A stretch of 64,000 nt of DNA from Histoplasma ohiense (lineage: Eukaryota > Ascomycota > Eurotiomycetes > Onygenales > Ajellomycetaceae), in NCBI GenBank assembly GCA_017607445.1, contig JAEVHH010000001.1, positions 5,766,001-5,830,000 of the forward strand, read 5' to 3'. Position numbers and translations under genes: made by a program. Below are positions 34,420 through 45,035 of the stretch, piece by piece; position 1 is the first letter of the stretch; each line of letters opens with the position of its first letter. The notes under the pieces were generated by a model that worked only from the letters and a program-made list of their open reading frames with translations, was not told the origin of the DNA and did no database searches.

Positions 34420-35323
34420 ATGGTACTCAATCCTACTTATCTAGCGCAGCGGACGCGGTCCTGTATGTTTTACTTCCATCCCGAGATCATCTTCCACAGC
34501 GCATATCCCCACACCCATCCTTGTTACTGATCTATAGTCCGGCTGATGAGAGAAACCAGCTATCAACTGGCAAGATGCGAGACGGAGAGTTTTGAAATCA
34601 TATCGAGAGTGGTTACGAGCGGTTAGTGCGAGTTTTTTTCTTTTCTTCGTGGACGTTCGACGAGCAGGTCTAATCGTCATGAGGCGTCCGCCCCGGATAT
34701 TCGAATTGCACAAGTCTCCCCCTCGAGAGAACTCCTATTTTGAGCTGATTGAAGTATGCAATGTATCATGAAATGGCTGACCTAACTTTATTTCTTTAAT
34801 TCTAGTCGCCTGAGATCCAAAACATGTATTCCCTCAATCTTCCCGTCTCTGCTATCCGCACAAAGATCCGCCAGGAGTTTGAACGTCATCGATACGTGAA
34901 CCAATTACCAGTTGTGGATGTATTGGTAGCCAAGAGCAATTCTGAGTACCAGGTATGATGAATGGCGCTTCCGCCCCTTAGTAAAGGAATCTGGACGAAA
35001 TTTCCTTATCCAGTCTTGGTTGACCTCGCTGGAAGGCGGCAATATTTGCCTCATATCCTGCGTATCTCTTGAATTATATAACGATAGCTAATGGCCGAAT
35101 CCCGTTTACGCGATAACACAATTCAAATAGGAAACACTCAACTATTGGAAGCAACTCTCACATGTGATGAAATACTTCCGCGTCGAAGAGGACCCCACTG
35201 CAAAGCTGCCGAAGAACTTTATGTCTGGCTTCCTGGAGGTGAGTTTTGTTGAGGGAGGAAGTGATGAGATACTGCTTTGGGCGAGGCTTGCTAATGTGAT
35301 AAATATCCTAGGGCCGTAATTAA
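34420..35323 (+). CDS. Mitochondrial complex I LYR subunit (NDUFA6/B14, NUO-14.8)
   Basis: Accessory LYR-motif subunit of NADH:ubiquinone oxidoreductase; it binds the mitochondrial acyl carrier protein on the matrix arm. Five exons: 34420-34462, 34560-34621, 34806-34952, 35131-35238 and a 12-nt last exon 35312-35323 encoding Gly-Arg-Asn-stop; introns 73-184 bp; product 123 aa, the family's size. Exon 1 encodes MVLNPTYLAQRTR; exon 2 gives NWQDARRRVLKSYREWLRA, containing the LYR-type motif as S-Y-R; exon 3 gives SPEIQNMYSLNLPVSAIR and IRQEFERHRYVNQLPVVDVL; exon 4 gives KYFRVEEDP and FMSGFLE. For exon 2 the acceptor at 34559 (CAG) is required, because the nearer TAG at 34539 leads to a stop. Missed easily by ORF scans because every exon is short. 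Confidence 0.92.
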
Positions 35324-35873
35324 CTGGTTATTTTGTATTTTTTCTTTTTCTTTTTATTTTTTGCTTCGTCGGCTTACTGTCTGTTGCTGGGGATGCTAAA
35401 TAGAGATGTATATAGATTACTTAATTTAACAAAATGGGAATTTTTTTCCACTCCACTTGATATAAGCACTCTTGTAGTGCAGGTTTTATTCTTGGCCCTG
35501 GTCAAAGCTGGTGGACTTGCTGGAGGGTGGCCTACAAGGGGCCCAAACACCTTTTTTACCCGAAGGAAAGAAACTGTTGAACCCATCCAGAATCGATCAT
35601 TATATAAGGAATGAAAATCTTGACGAAACCAACTAAGACAAATGATCAAAAAAAAAAAAAAAAAAAAAAAAGCATATATAGGAAAATCAACAAAAATCGA
35701 TAAAGTGATAAGCAAACTCTACACGCCACTGCAGGCTGTTCTATCCTCTTTTTTCCATATTGACCCATGATGTTTAACATAACGGAAAATATACAATCGA
35801 GAGTAATAAAAAAACCAAACAATTATGTTTTGGAACAAAATAGTTATAATAATGTACAATTCACTATTTTAAA
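35324..35873. other. Intergenic: convergent NDUFA6 / RPC19 3' region
   Basis: A 550-bp AT-rich stretch between convergent genes, with an A24 run at 35648-35671. No gene is seen. Confidence 0.5.
35648..35671. repeat. A24 homopolymer
   Basis: Twenty-four consecutive A on the plus strand, between two convergent genes. Confidence 0.9.
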
Positions 35874-36902
35874 TCATTGGCTCTGAATCTCTCCAAAAGC
35901 GTTCTTTGCCTCAATGAAAGTCTCCGTTACCGTGTCGCACAGGTTCATGAGGTCATCGAGTCCTTTTTCTAGGACAGAAAAGACGTTTGTAGTGTCTATT
36001 TATATATTCGTCAGTTATTTAATCCGCGAGAATGACCCCCGTATATTGCAGATGCGTCCATGCGCATGATAAAAGGAAGTAGAGCATAAAGAATGGACGC
36101 AGAGGTCCATATACACATACCAAATGTCTGAATGCGCAAGTTCATTTTAGCTTCTGACGGATGTGGCATTGTGTATCCGCAGAATTCGACTTCGGGACTG
36201 CAGAATGAGTGAGATTAGAAGCTTGAGTCGGTGGCTGCTCTATAACAAGCTATGTGCGAATCCAATGGGCTCGCTCCACTGATTACTTGTGGCCACGAGA
36301 GGCCAAAAATTAAGCAGAGGTAAAATGGATAACATCCATGGCTCACGGTTTGAAGCACACCGTGTAGGGCATGGAAATGATCTTAATGATTCCCGCGTGT
36401 CTGCCTTGGCGACGTATTTTCACTGGAATAATCCTGTGATTCTAGATGGTAGAAGTTTTGTTTTCGGATACTCACTTTTTCATGATCACATATCTCAGTG
36501 CGTTACCAAGTGTATGGTCTTCTTTATCGAACTGAAATGATGCGGCTGTCTCTTCGGCCCCAGGTAACTGAAAGTAATGTTAGCAGGAGCTCAAAGAAGA
36601 AAAGAAGCACAAGGCGCCATGGGATGAGAATATGAAGTATCAAAAACAAGGCAAATTAAACGTAATAATATATATATCCACTTGAGAGAGTTCAAATATC
36701 GGACAGGCTTAGTAGCACATTGGGAATAACCAAACTCAACCAAATAGCAAACTAGGGGAGATAACAAACCATTACTTACAATGCTAATTCGCAGTCCATC
36801 AAGTTCGATCATATCATCCTCGTCCTCCATTTGCTCTTGCTCTTGAGATAGTGGCGCAACGTCCGGCATAGGTTCATCTTGGGAGTGGGCAGAAGCCGGC
36901 AT
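35874..36902 (-). CDS. RPC19: RNA polymerase I and III common subunit Rpc19 (AC19)
   Basis: Alpha-like subunit shared by RNA polymerases I and III; it dimerises with AC40/Rpc40. Four exons: 36780-36902, 36476-36567, 36121-36197 and 35874-35995; introns of 212, 278 and 125 bp are long for this window; phases close to give 137 aa. Exon 1 encodes an acidic N-tail then IELDGLRISI; exon 2 continues LPGAEETAASFQFDKEDHTL and GNALRYVIMK, the alpha-motif; exon 3 gives PEVEFCGYTMPHPSEAKMN; exon 4 gives the helical end LEKGLDDLMNLCDTVTETF. Assignment is secure. Only the first exon is visible as a long ORF, so automatic calls may truncate this gene. Confidence 0.93.
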
Positions 36903-38684
36903 CTTAATGTTTGAATCTTGGCTATACGGACGTTGGATATATCGGGTTTATAGAAATTTCAGCAGGTCAAGGAATGCTTGCGAAATGCCTTTCCCTCTTG
37001 TGTCTGAGTCGTTCCTATACTAGTAGGACAACCACATATGCCCTCCAGGGTATTCTGTCTCAAATGCCTTCTTGGACAGCCCCTCCCGCCAGCAATGTTG
37101 ACTCCTCGGGCAAGGATAGATTTTGGTATAATGCCGCCGCGATTTTTCCTTTATGAAATAGAATCAAAATCCAGAAATTTTAAGAGGCTCAGGTTGGAGA
37201 TAATTTAAAGTTCGTAACTGATCCTGTTTCGGACTAGTGTCATGATATCCTTCTGGTCGGATGATGTCATAATTAGAGAAGAGAATAAAAGTCAATTCGC
37301 CAGATAAAAATTGTGTGAGGGCTTTTCTCAATGATGAGGAAGAAATACACTGTGTTATCCGCCCTCAGCACGGCTCATTCTACAGGCCGCAAGCCAATTG
37401 GTTACATTCAAGAAACAAACGGATTCTATTCACCTACAAGACAGTGTCCCGTCCGCACTAACGGCTCCGAAGCCTGCAAATTCCACACTTTTCAAATACA
37501 TCCATGGCGCATGCCACAAGGAGAGCTGACGTAGTGCGTGGAACCCACTCACAATAAACCAACAATACCACTGACCAAGACATATACCGAGACCGAGGCT
37601 CCTTCCAAGGCATGGATAATATAACACATCCGAGGTGGACGCTAGTGTGTAACACGCCTAACTGTGAACAGCGCGTGAAATGGATAGTCGAAGAAGCTAG
37701 GGGTTCGAGAAATGAAAAAGAAATAGACATAGACATAGAAATAATAAATACATATCGAATCTCTATTCGCCTTTTATCCCTTTAATCCCCGTTTCCCTCC
37801 AATCCTTGTCACATGCTGTGGAAACGGGGGGAGAGCTATTAGAACCCCCTGCTAGAGTTAAGGCAAAAAGTTAATAAAATAGAGGGGAATTCTTGCCCGT
37901 AGTTTTGTTTTTTTTGGAATCACAGTGCAGGAAAAGCAAGCAAGTCGTACATACTGGATATAATATATTCCACAGTAACTGACGCTTCGAATTCATAAAC
38001 CGTTGCTTCAGCGGAGCCTCGCCTAAGCTTGCGTGACTTGGCTTAAAGTGGGAGTGTTGGGAGCGGTGTCCGAATAAGAGCGAACATAATGGATTTCCGC
38101 ACTCGAACCACACGTCATGGACGATGGTTGATGCGCAGCTAGGATTCCGGTATTCAGCGAATCCGCTAGATCTGTTTGGCAGTAAACAAACGTAACGGGA
38201 TCAATCAAGCCATTGACTCGATAAAGGACATCTATCATGGATTTGCTAACAGGGACCGTGTGCGTTGCTAAGTGGATGCTGAGGTTATCAAGTATGCGAC
38301 GTTAACTAATGCCTGCCAGGGGGCTTTCGATAGCTTTCGACCGTATAATGTCAAATCAGAATAGAGACTCTTGAATCCTTCCAGGTTTGAGTGTGCTTAG
38401 CACGTCCGAAATGACCTCCTCTCTGTCGGTCTGTTAGTCGCTTTAGGGTTTTCCGTGAAAATTGATCCCAAACGCCTTCTATTCATGCACTATATCACAT
38501 CATCGTACAAGAAGAAAGTCGTTCCCTTACATTGGGGTAGTGATGAAATCAAATTGGGCTGTTTGTTGACTCGTCACCCCAAAATCTTCGGCGGGGCATA
38601 GGAATCGATTCCAAAATATGATGGCCAGTCCCAATGCCTAACTGTAAATGCTCAATGCTTAGCCAGAACGCCGGAACACATACA
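36903..38684. other. Intergenic: RPC19 upstream / KAE1 downstream region
   Basis: About 1.8 kb between two minus-strand genes. Several 60-90-codon ORFs (for example 37331-37534, 37871-38238) show no recognisable motif or splice-supported continuation. I see no gene I can support. Confidence 0.5.
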
Positions 38685-39931
38685 TCAATCGTCTCTCCAC
38701 TTGACAAAAACGTCATCAGTCCTAAACCGCTGCGTACATGTCGAATCCTCCAGCTTAGTCCGAAATCCACTTTTATACGCGAGTAAGCCTGCTTGAGCAA
38801 TCATTATACCGTTGTCAATGCAAAATCGTTCGTCAGTCGCATAAACGCTTCCGCCCCGGTCACGAGCCATGATTCCCATCATTTCCTGTAAACGCTCATT
38901 GCAACCAACACCACCAACAATTAAAACTTCTTTCGAGCCGACATGCGCCATAGCGCGTTCCGTAATTTCAACGAGCATTGCAAACACTGTCTCCTGAAGA
39001 GAGAAGCAGAGATCTGCGCGTGTAGGAAGGTCATCATTCGTGGCGTCATCCAGGGCTTCTACCGCTTTCTCGGCGGCATCCTTATTGGATTGATCTCCCG
39101 CACCCAACCCAAGGGATATAGCCAATGCATCCACAGATGCCAATATGCCCGAGAAAGAGCAATCCATCCCTTTGACTGTATAGGGCAGGTCTACCAATTT
39201 CCGACCCTTTTTCGCTAGCTGTTCAATATTGTATCCAGGTGCTGGGTCGTTGGAAATATGGAGTGTGCGAGCGAATCTGTCAAGACAGTTTCCAACAGCG
39301 ATGTCGAGCGTTTCCCCAAATATCCGATATCGTTGGGATGAATAGGCTATGACTTGGGTATTCCCCCCCGAAACGTAGAGCACAATTGGATTAGGAGCTC
39401 CCGTGATATAACGTCCCATTTCGATATCTACTGTCTAATTAGAAAAGGTGCGTTGTGTATTTATTTTTCAAGTAATCCCCGAAATTTAGGGGTTTAAAAA
39501 AGCCAGTTGAAGCATGCTCCCGCTCAAATTTGTGAAATCAAGAAATCGCGCAAAAGGGTCAAAAAACGCAGAAACGTACGTCCAACACAATGGTTTACTC
39601 CAACCAATTCTTTCCCCCATAGTAAGCTTAACATCCTCGCGGCGACTGCTACACTCTGTAAAGGGGCGCCCATCCCGGGGCCTTTTGTGTAACATATACA
39701 GTCCACATCGTTCACTGTAACTTGAGCTTCTTTCAAAGCACGCTTCACAAGATTCACAACCCATGCGCGGTGATGCTTGGCCGTGTCCTTGGGCAAAAAC
39801 CCCTCACCCGGGGGAGAAACGAAGGTATGGCGGATGTTGGAAAGGACTTGCGCCGCACCACCATCGTCAGGATGTAGGATCAGCCCAACTCCCAGTTTGT
39901 TAGCTGAGCCCTCAAGGCCTATAGCAATCAT
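38685..39931 (-). CDS. KAE1: KEOPS subunit Kae1/OSGEP, tRNA threonylcarbamoyladenosine transferase
   Basis: Catalytic subunit of KEOPS; it transfers threonylcarbamoyl to A37 of ANN-decoding tRNAs (t6A). Exons 39580-39931 and 38685-39427, with a 152-bp intron; product 364 aa. The start MIAIGLEGSANKLGVGLI is typical of the cytosolic/nuclear form, and no mitochondrial leader is seen, so this is not Qri7. The metal-binding motif NHCVGHIEMGR has His 114 and His 118; the intron splits the second His codon. Other motifs: YVSGGNTQV, GETLDIAVGNCLDRFAR, VGGVGCNERLQEMM and CIDNGIMIAQAG with the second metal Asp. The first in-frame ATG was used; three further upstream codons begin with TTG. It is divergent from RKM4. 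Confidence 0.96.
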
Positions 39932-40274
39932 GGTGACCAATCCCTGGCATTTAAAGCGCTAATTAAAGCTGCGAATTGAGACACCACAGTCATGGCAATG
40001 TGTCGAGTCAACTTTTATGTTGAGGTGCAACTATATAAAGTGGGGTAAGAACAATCGGAAGCACGTGATGTTCCTTGACGGAATAATTGACAACGGTTTA
40101 TCCGAGCAGACTCCCTTCTTCGTCCACAACGAATAACACTGAGGAGTTTTGGAAACTATTATATCTGCAGGCTAAGTGTGATAGCTTTCATCCTCTTCAT
40201 CTTGTACTCTCCCGTATCGTTTTTGTCCTTATATTTCTTAGTTAGCCTATTTCCACGCTCAAAATTCGCACACA
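39932..40274. promoter_or_regulatory. Divergent promoter between KAE1 and RKM4
   Basis: A 343-bp region shared by two translation-related genes. It holds a TATATAAAG at 40032-40040 (plus orientation) and a CACGTG at 40062-40067. Confidence 0.5.
40062..40067. promoter_or_regulatory. CACGTG (E-box) in the KAE1 / RKM4 divergent promoter
   Basis: Context GCACGTGATG. A Cbf1-type candidate site placed centrally between the two starts; a six-base match only. Confidence 0.35.
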
Positions 40275-41929
40275 ATGTCGGATTCCAGTCATTTTGGAGA
40301 GTGCGATAGGTTTTCGCAGTTGTCAGACGAATTCATGTCCTGGTTAAAACAGAGACCTGGAGTCAAAGTGAGTCCGAAGATTAAAATTGCAGATCTAAGG
40401 TCTGAAGGTGCCGGAAGAGGTATTGGTATGTTTGTTCAGCTTTTAACCCTTTTAAAACAGTTAATTGTTGCCTTTATTTGCTGATGGTTCTTCTGGTTAT
40501 CCAGTGGCTCATGACGATATAGGCGAAGATGAAGAGCTTTTTGCAATCCCACAAAACCTAGTGCTTAGTTTTCAAAATTCGAGACTAAAAGATCTATTAG
40601 ATATCAATGAGAGAGATTTTGGCCCATGGCTTTGTCTCATTGTTGTAATGATATACGAGTATGTCCAAGGTGGGGCATCGACGTGGTCACGATACTTCCA
40701 ACTGCTTCCCACAAATTTCGACACCCTGATGTTTTGGACGGATGAAGAACTCCGGGAATTGAGTGGCAGCGCTGTGTTAAACAAGATCGGTAGATCAGAT
40801 GCAGAAGCAAATATTCTTCGCAATATTCTTCCTCTCGTTTCTGGAAATCCCTCCCTTTTTCCACCAATGAGCGGTGTGGCATCCTACGACTCGCCAGAGG
40901 GCAAGGCGGCACTACTCTCTCTTGCTCATCGCATGGGCTCATTGATAATGGCTTACGCCTTTGATATTGAAAAAGGAGAAAACGACGGGAGGGAGGGCCA
41001 AGATGGTTATGTAACTGACGACGAGGAAGAGCTATCCAAAGGAATGGTCCCTTTGGCCGATCTCTTGAATGCGGATGCAGATCGAAATAATGTGAGTATT
41101 TTTGCTCTTGACAGCATCATACCTACATACAAGTGCTAACTTTGAGAAAAGGCACGACTATTCCAGGAAGATTGCTATCTCTCTATGAGATCAATAAAAC
41201 CCATTCGAAAAGGGGAGGAAATCTTCAACGATTATGGCGAACTACCTCGCGCAGACTTGCTGAGGCGGTATGGTTACGTCACTGACAATTATGCCCAGTA
41301 CGACGAAGTCGAAATCCCGATGCGAACCATTTGCTATGCCGCCGGGATTCCATCCGCAATCCCTGGCCCAGAGCATCCACGTGTATGTCTCCGCTCCACC
41401 GAACTTTGTATACTCAAGTACATGACTGATTTTGCTGTAGCTGGAATTCTTAGAAAATATGGGAGTGTTCGACGATGGCTACAGCATTCCTCGACTCAAC
41501 CTCAATACACCACTCATGGAAGTGCTCCCTGATGAGCTATTGATCGCTCTCAATGTCCTAACAACGCCACCCGATCAATTCAACCAGCTAAAAATGAAGA
41601 ATAAGGCTCCCAAACCTAGCCTAGGGGTAACGGAAGCTACTTTACTTGCAACCGCGGTGCAACAGACACTGGGTGATTACACCACAACGCTCGAAGAGGA
41701 TAAAGATCTTTTAAGTTCAATTTCCAATATCCAGGAATCGACTGACAGCACAGCATCGGCGAGGCGATTCAAGATGGCGCTGCAAGTCCGAATCGGGGAA
41801 AAACAAATATTATCACAAGTTCTTACCGCTCTTGGAGATTTCGATGCGCATCAAGGTCAAGTATTTGACAACTCCAAGAGGAGTGCGGAAATCGTTACGC
41901 CTTCGGGCGAGAAGCGAAGGAAGCTATAA
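40275..41929 (+). CDS. RKM4: SET-domain ribosomal lysine methyltransferase, Rkm4/SETD6-like
   Basis: Protein lysine methyltransferase; yeast Rkm4 methylates ribosomal protein L42. Four exons: 40275-40425, 40505-41091, 41152-41382 and 41441-41929, with introns of 79, 60 and 58 bp; phases close to give 485 aa. The split SET domain begins RSEGAGRGIVAHDDIGEDEE, with the inserted helical iSET region (WSRYFQLLPTNFDTLMFW). The post-insertion core is MVPLADLLNADADRNNARLF and KGEEIFNDYGELPRADLLRR, matching the SET 'NH' and 'Y-G' active-site motifs; here the NHS-like position reads NAD. The C-terminal Rubisco-LSMT-type substrate-binding helices follow, ending in the basic KRRKL. The SETD6/Rkm4 class is clear; the substrate is inferred. 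Confidence 0.88.
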
Positions 41930-42423
41930 GTCGATGGAAATTAACATAGAGAGACAAGACAAGATTATCTAAAAAGGAAAGACCAAAAGAACGGAGATTT
42001 CGAGCTTTTTTTACAATCTTTCTATTTTTTTGTGGATTTTAGCTAATTTTAGCAGTAACTATTATACATGGCTATTAACGATACCCTTTTGGACTATGTG
42101 CACTAACATATATAGAGGTTGGGGAGGAAGACTCAACTTTCTTCAGGCCACGGCAGATTTATATCGCCTGGCTGGATGCAAGGTGGAATGAGTTTGTGTA
42201 TTCAGTATGACAAGGGAAAAGAGTCAAGGTAAAAAAAAGCACGAAAGTCCAGGATCCCTCCCAAAAGGTGATTTGTGTGAGTGAGAATTTCAATATGAAA
42301 CCTGACCAACTCCTCTCTAGATATTTCGACGACGAAACGCGATTCGAAACACAGAAAACCTGAGAAACCGAACCATTCACAAACGCCGACCATGCTAAAC
42401 GGGTAAATGGGAGAAAAAACACA
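41930..42423. other. Intergenic: convergent RKM4 / EPL1 3' region
   Basis: A 494-bp stretch of presumed 3' untranslated sequence for both genes. The ORF near 42159-42422 is not convincing. Confidence 0.5.
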
Positions 42424-44212
42424 TCAAGACGGAGTTTGAGCTGCCGGCCCCTTCAGTACTACGTTGTTCGTCCCGTTGTGGGAATTATTTGGCCCCGCCA
42501 TCACAGTGGTTTCGCCCTGTAAGCGCCGTTGGGCTTGCACATGGGCTTGAAACTGGGCTTGCGCTGCCGCCTGGTCCCTCGACTTGGCTGACAGATACGC
42601 TCGATGTTGCATGATCTGGATGTCAAACTGATCCATTTCATATATCGGATCCATGTCCTCATCGTCTTGATCATACTTGAACCGCTCGAGTTTTATCGGA
42701 TCAGCCTCCGACTTATTTCGGAATGGAAGGTTGCGGCGGTCGATCATCATCCGCCCACCCCGTCCTATGCGACGCCGGAAGGATGGCATGTTTCTACTAG
42801 ACTCTTCGTCTGAAGGGATACACTGTTGAACCGTCCTCGCGAATTTGGTCAGCGCATCGAAACGGCTAACCTCTTCCAAGGCGTCTCGAGAATGATCCGA
42901 GGACTCCGAAGCTGGAGGCGTGGGGAGATATTCTGTGGTTATTGCTGGGCGGAACTCAGCATCGAAGCTATGGTCTGAAGTTGGAGTAAGTGGTGCTGTC
43001 GTCCAATCAACGTATCCCTCATTCCATTTAGAATGTTTCGCAATGTTTTGCTTGATTTCACGCAGAACTTCGCTCTCTTTATCTGCTTGTACATCTTCCA
43101 GCAGCACCAAGTCCTCTCCTGGCTGTCCACTAGGTCGGGGGGGCATGCGAAGCTGTGTGGCGACTGGACGACTGCTAGCTGGTACTTCTGGCGGCCGTTT
43201 CTTTGGCTGCTGTGATGGGACATTAGCAAGAGGGATCTCAGGTCGTATGCGAAACACGATTCTTACCCTTTGGTTGACAAGGTCATCATCATCGTCCTTG
43301 ATACCAAGTTTTCTTTTCATCTCCTTTACTTCAGCCCGTTGGACAAACACTTGTCGCTCAGCGACAAGCAACTCTTTCCTTGCTAGTTCGCGTTGTCGTA
43401 CCATGGCGACCAACTCCCGAGCTTCTTCCAGCTCCTTTCTCAGTCGCCGCAGCTTCTCGGCACTCTGGGCATCCCTACCACGGGTCTTGCGAATTTGTCG
43501 CACTTCCCTTCTACGGAAGCACACATAGGGATCTCCATCGTCTGTTTCCTGACCAGTCTCAAACTGCGAAGTTCGCGTCAGCGCTGGATATCTACATTTA
43601 ATGCATGATTTGCAGTACTTACTTTGAGCCCAGTCTGTAGGGGTCGATTTCCACATTTGGTTCTCCTGGATTTCCAATGTTCATATATATCCCTGGCAAA
43701 CCTCCTTGCATTTTCGTCTACGAGCCCGTCAAAGCAATGTTCCATTTCGGAATATGAGAGTACTGGAGGGCTGTCGACCGATGCAAATGGTTGCTTTGTT
43801 TGGGCAGTCTCCTCGAAGAAGGCCATGAACTCTTCGAATTGATCCTCAGTACATTGCGTGGAAGCACCCTTCTTCTGGTTCATAATCTTGAGAGCAACAT
43901 CGTCCTCTTCGACTAAGTTATAACTACACCCACTACAATCTTCCACCGTTGACGAAAAGCGGATGTACGTCGCAGGCTGTGAGAATGTGGGCTTGTACAG
44001 AGTATCATATTTGATAGAGCTTGTTACAGTTTCGGGGGTAGGTATATGCGCCTGTGCAATGTTCCCGCGGGCAGCAGCGTTTATTGCAGCTTGGAGATGG
44101 TATTCCTACAGAAATACAGAAAGGAAGAGCTGTCAGCGCAATTTCCAACACTTTTCGCCAGGGGGTCTATTTTTCATCATTATGATTCCTCCCTCGGGTA
44201 TTGAAGTTTTTT

Positions 44213-44255
<43 letters not shown>

Positions 44256-44480
44256 ACGTGACCTGGTAACCAGGCAACGCCGAAAAACCGAACAACACCA
44301 ATAGGGAATATGACTTACGGTCTCCTCAGCCTTCTCAACACCAGTATCAATGGCCTGTAGAGTAGTTTGGAGGTCATCTTCGATGATATCAACTTGATCT
44401 TCACGGAATATAGGGATAGGTTGCTTGGAGGTGAGTTTCTTTGGACGCGTGGAGCGCATCATTCCCCCAAGCCGGGACAT
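42424..44480 (-). CDS. EPL1: Enhancer of polycomb-like NuA4 subunit Epl1
   Basis: Scaffold of the NuA4/Piccolo histone acetyltransferase; it binds Esa1, Yng2 and Eaf6. Exons 44319-44480, 43623-44105 and 42424-43563, with introns of 213 and 59 bp, all in phase 0; product 594 aa. Exon 1 begins MSRLGGMMRSTRPKKLTSKQ, then PIPIFREDQVDIIEDD; exon 2 has EYHLQAAINAAARGN, IPTPETVTSSIKYDTLY and TFSQPATYIRFSSTVEDCSG, the EPcA domain, then DIYEHWKSRR. Exon 3 continues FETGQETDDGDPYVCFRRRE and a long basic helix (RRLRKELEEARELVAMVRQR). The rest is Pro-rich; a Gln/Ala helix (QAAAQAQFQAHVQAQRRLQ) lies near the end. Intron 1 contains a 38-base homopolymer. The ATG at 44478-44480 is the first in frame. Confidence 0.95.
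44217..44254. repeat. A38 homopolymer inside EPL1 intron 1
   Basis: Thirty-eight consecutive A on the plus strand (poly-T in the EPL1 transcript), ending directly at CACGTG (44255-44260). It lies between the donor at 44318 and the acceptor at 44106. Confidence 0.9.
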
Positions 44481-45035
44481 CACTCTGGGGCGAAAATATC
44501 CGGGCTGTCATAAGCAACCCTCCCTAAAAGTGGTATCAATCGATAGGCCAGGTCATGCAAAGTCGCGTAGAAGTATTTTCAGGACGATCGAGGGATGTTG
44601 TGGTGAGATAAAGCGGTTGGCGGTATGGTGGCGAAACAGTGAATTCTTGAGTTGACGTTGCCTTGACCCTAACAACAGGCCTGTTTTGAGCATCCGACAA
44701 CCTCAGGGGCCCGCTTAAGTTCCCGAATGCGGCTAGTGCGGGGAGGGCCAATATCAAAATGCCTCATCAACGCTAGCCGGCCTATTCGGGTTTAGCGCGT
44801 GTTTCGTCATCTTCGATTTGTTGGAAGCGGAAAATGGCTTCTAACAGCAGAACTAGAGGAAGGATATCTAAACGACATATCTCGATATCACGGTATTCAA
44901 ATGCCATTGCTCAGATAATAGCGGGCTTCTCATTCTTTTCCCTTCTTATTAGGATACCCATGATTTAGATTTCATATTCCCTTGCAATTGCCCCCTTCCA
45001 CGTATATTCCTTACTTCCCTCCTCCAACTATCATC
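44481..45035. promoter_or_regulatory. Divergent promoter between EPL1 and CNB1
   Basis: A 555-bp region shared by two outward-facing genes. I see no ORF and no ATGGG that could supply an alternative calcineurin B start. Confidence 0.5.

Noticed and set aside
37669..37720. GGGGTTCGAGAAAT as a possible tRNA T-arm
   Set aside because: Sequence before and after does not fold into a tRNA.
42920..43528. Plus-strand ORF of 202 codons
   Set aside because: Antisense to EPL1 exon 3; Ser/Arg-rich shadow of the charged Epl1 helix.
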